Source: Brevundimonas sp. ASV9
GTDB lineage: Bacteria > Pseudomonadota > Alphaproteobacteria > Caulobacterales > Caulobacteraceae
Assembly: GCF_016429195.1 (NCBI RefSeq)
Contig: NZ_JAELUF010000009.1
Location: 1-56,504 of the forward strand
Reading direction: 5' to 3'
DNA: 56,504 bases
The translations under genes and the position numbers were made by a program. This document shows positions 54,918 through 56,504 of this stretch, piece after piece; position 1 is the first letter of the stretch; each line of letters begins with the position of its first letter. Below the pieces are notes generated by a model, which saw nothing but the letters and a program-made list of their open reading frames with translations, was not told where the DNA came from and made no database searches.

Positions 54918-55313
54918 ATGACACGTTTTCTTCTCGTTGCGGCAGGTGGCGCCATCGGCTCCATGGCGCGCTATGGCCTTGGCCTCGCTGCCGGGCGGCT
55001 CGCACCCAATGCCGGTTGGCCCGTGGGCACCTTCGCCGCCAATGTCGCCGGCGGTCTGCTGATGGGTTTGCTCGTCGGCTGGCTGGCGTTCCGGGGCGGG
55101 GCGCAGCAGGAGATGGTGCGCCTGTTCGCCGCCGTCGGCGTGTTGGGCGGGTTCACGACTTTTTCGTCCTATTCGCTTGAAGCGGTGCAGATGATCGAGC
55201 GCCGCCAGATCGGCCTGGCCGCGGCCTATGTGATTGGCTCGGTGGTTCTGGCGATCGCGGCCCTGTTCGTCGGCCTGATGGTCGGCCGCCGCGCCTTTGG
55301 AGTTCCCGCTTGA
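54918..55313 (+). CDS. crcB: Fluoride efflux channel CrcB (Fluc)
   Basis: A 131-residue, four-helix Fluc channel that works as a dual-topology dimer to export fluoride. Family motifs are AAGGAIGSMARYGLGL, GTFAANVAGGLLMGLLVG with the conserved Asn, and GVLGGFTTFSSYSLEAVQMI carrying the Phe/Thr/Ser track. The start ATG 54918 was chosen over a longer frame, because the upstream residues are Arg-rich and unlike the family. The TTG start of the next gene overlaps its stop by four bases. Confidence 0.94.
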   Translation: MTRFLLVAAGGAIGSMARYGLGLAAGRLAPNAGWPVGTFAANVAGGLLMGLLVGWLAFRGGAQQEMVRLFAAVGVLGGFTTFSSYSLEAVQMIERRQIGLAAAYVIGSVVLAIAALFVGLMVGRRAFGVPA

Positions 55314-56335
55314 CCGATCAGCCGCCCGCAGCAGATGCGCCCAAACGCGAAGTCCTGACGATCTATGTCGCCGAGGACGAGGACGGCATCCGGCTGGACC
55401 GCTGGTTCCGCCGGCGCTGGCCGCACCTGTCCAACATCCAGGTGCAAAAAATGGCCCGCAGCGGTCAGATCCGGGTGGACGGCGCCCGCATCAAGCCCGA
55501 AGGCCGACTGACCGCCGGCGCCGCCGTGCGCGTGCCGCCGATCCCCGATGACACCTCTCGCCAAGCGGGGGACGCCCACACCTTGTCCGAAAGGGACATC
55601 GCCTTCGCCAAGTCGCTGGTGCTGTACGAAGACGACATGGTCATCGCCTTGAACAAGCCGCATGGCCTGGCGGTGCAGGGCGGGACCAAGACGAGCCGTC
55701 ACGTCGATCGTCTGCTGTCGGCCTGGGGCGAGGGATTGGAGCGACCGCGCCTGGTCCACCGGCTGGACCGCGACACCTCGGGCGTCCTGCTGCTGGGCAA
55801 GGGGCCGGAGGCGGCCAAGCGACTGGCGGGCGCCTTTGCGCGGCGGCAGGCCAAGAAGACCTATTGGGCCATCGTCATCGGCAATCCGAAACCTTATTCG
55901 GGTCAGATCGACATGCCGCTGAAGAAGACCGGCATCAACGACTTCGAAATGATGCGACCGGCCGAGCGCAAGGACCCGCGCGCCGAACCGGCTGAAACGG
56001 CGTTCAGCACCATCAGCCGCGCCTCGCATCGGGCGTCATGGATGGCGCTGCGCCCCTTCACCGGCCGGACGCACCAGCTGCGCGCCCATATGGCGGGGAT
56101 CGGCCACCCGATCCTGGGCGATCCGAAATACGGCGACGAGAAATCGCGCGAACTGTCGGGCCCGCTGAAGCTGCAACTGCACGCTCGCAGCATCGAACTG
56201 GATCACCCGCGCGGCGGCGTTCTCAAGGTCACCGCCCCTTTGAGTCCCGAGATGAAAGCCGGCTTCGCCCACTTCGGTTTCTCCGAGGACGAGGCCGAAG
56301 ACGATCCCTTCCTGGGCGTGAAGCGAATCCGGTGA
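55310..56335 (+). CDS. RluC-type 23S rRNA pseudouridine synthase with S4 domain
   Basis: A 341-residue pseudouridine synthase starting at TTG 55310. An N-terminal S4 RNA-binding domain (about 26-80: IRLDRWFRRRWPHLSNIQVQKMARSGQIRVDG) is followed by the catalytic domain with VIALNKPHGLAVQGG, LVHRLDRDTSGVLLLGK (Asp153) and LRPFTGRTHQLRAHMAGIGHPILGDPKYGD. RluC modifies three uridines of 23S rRNA; the assignment to RluC instead of RluD rests on length and similarity only. It overlaps crcB by four bases and the next gene by four bases, so three genes are translationally coupled. Confidence 0.92.
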   Translation: MTDQPPAADAPKREVLTIYVAEDEDGIRLDRWFRRRWPHLSNIQVQKMARSGQIRVDGARIKPEGRLTAGAAVRVPPIPDDTSRQAGDAHTLSERDIAFAKSLVLYEDDMVIALNKPHGLAVQGGTKTSRHVDRLLSAWGEGLERPRLVHRLDRDTSGVLLLGKGPEAAKRLAGAFARRQAKKTYWAIVIGNPKPYSGQIDMPLKKTGINDFEMMRPAERKDPRAEPAETAFSTISRASHRASWMALRPFTGRTHQLRAHMAGIGHPILGDPKYGDEKSRELSGPLKLQLHARSIELDHPRGGVLKVTAPLSPEMKAGFAHFGFSEDEAEDDPFLGVKRIR

Positions 56336-56504
56336 CGTCGGGCCTCCAAGCGCAGGTTTGGCAGGCGACGGTCGAAGGGGCCAAGGCTCTGGCCGCCGCC
56401 GGGCGGCTGAACGCGGCCTTGGATATGCTGGTGCCGATAGCGCAGCAGGCCGATGCGCCGTGGCAGGCCTTGTCAGTGCAGGCCGATCTGATGAAGCGGG
56501 CGGG
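56332..56504 (+). CDS. Start of an unidentified gene (partial)
   Basis: An open frame begins at GTG 56332 inside the stop codon of the pseudouridine synthase gene (GTGA) and runs past the window end. The visible 57 residues are Ala-rich and helical (MTSGLQAQVWQATVEGAKALAA, then AALDMLVPIAQQADAPWQAL), resembling the start of a helical or TPR-like protein. There is too little to name a family. Confidence 0.6.
   Translation, partial: MTSGLQAQVWQATVEGAKALAAAGRLNAALDMLVPIAQQADAPWQALSVQADLMKRA

Noticed and set aside
53602-56335. Two RluA-family genes as a local duplication
   Set aside because: They differ in length, and only one has an S4 domain. They look like two long-diverged family members that most proteobacteria carry, not a recent duplication.

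Overview
The window looks like chromosomal DNA of a Caulobacterales alphaproteobacterium, most likely Brevundimonas or a close relative. The evidence is the high GC content, an hdaA-ppk-ppx run, a methionine synthase split into two genes, an aroQ-accB-accC-aat block beside NDUFA12 and DUF2155 genes, a CC0125/CC1285-type lipoprotein, and a large TonB-dependent receptor. The genus is inferred from gene content and order remembered from related genomes. No rRNA, CRISPR array, insertion sequence or prophage is visible.

Left part (1-9.5 kb): the 3' end of tuf, a tiny lipoprotein, a CNNM/CBS membrane protein, tRNA-Trp(CCA), then secE, nusG, rplK and rplA. The usual ribosomal string is broken after rplA by about 3.85 kb of unrelated genes (an NmrA-type oxidoreductase with a divergent HxlR regulator, a PerM/AI-2E-type membrane protein, a Nudix hydrolase and a DUF2059 protein) before rplJ-rplL. 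rpoB/rpoC do not follow. From 9.5 to 21.8 kb come a secreted esterase, a DJ-1/PfpI protein, an M61 peptidase, the hdaA-ppk-ppx set linking replication-initiation control with polyphosphate, a YciI protein, aspS and two secreted pentapeptide-repeat paralogues.

Middle (21.8-36.8 kb): an 842-residue protein that reads as a degenerate class II ribonucleotide reductase (NrdJ), keeping the NrdJ C-terminal domain and a zinc-ribbon tail but not the catalytic cysteine motifs. Next are NDUFA12 and DUF2155, a small protein with a ribbon-helix-helix-like head, a membrane segment and an EF-hand, then lepB, aat, accC, accB and aroQ. thiS and thiG are separated by a Phd/YefM-PIN toxin-antitoxin pair on the opposite strand. 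Uridine kinase, an acyl-CoA ligase, DUF1499 and MBL-fold proteins follow.

Right part (36.8-56.5 kb): the TonB-dependent receptor; a tightly coupled operon of an ArsR-methyltransferase regulator (SahR type), metF and split metH with a near-perfect palindrome at its promoter; a three-EF-hand protein; a 2-hydroxyacid dehydrogenase; the ABC-F protein EttA; a lipoprotein-type Do/DegP protease; a VOC protein; rarA; two RluA-family pseudouridine synthases; crcB; and a gene cut by the window end.

The observations most worth following are the degenerate NrdJ homologue, the predicted membrane-anchored ribbon-helix-helix/EF-hand protein, the toxin-antitoxin pair inside the thiamine locus, and the palindromic operator of the methionine operon.
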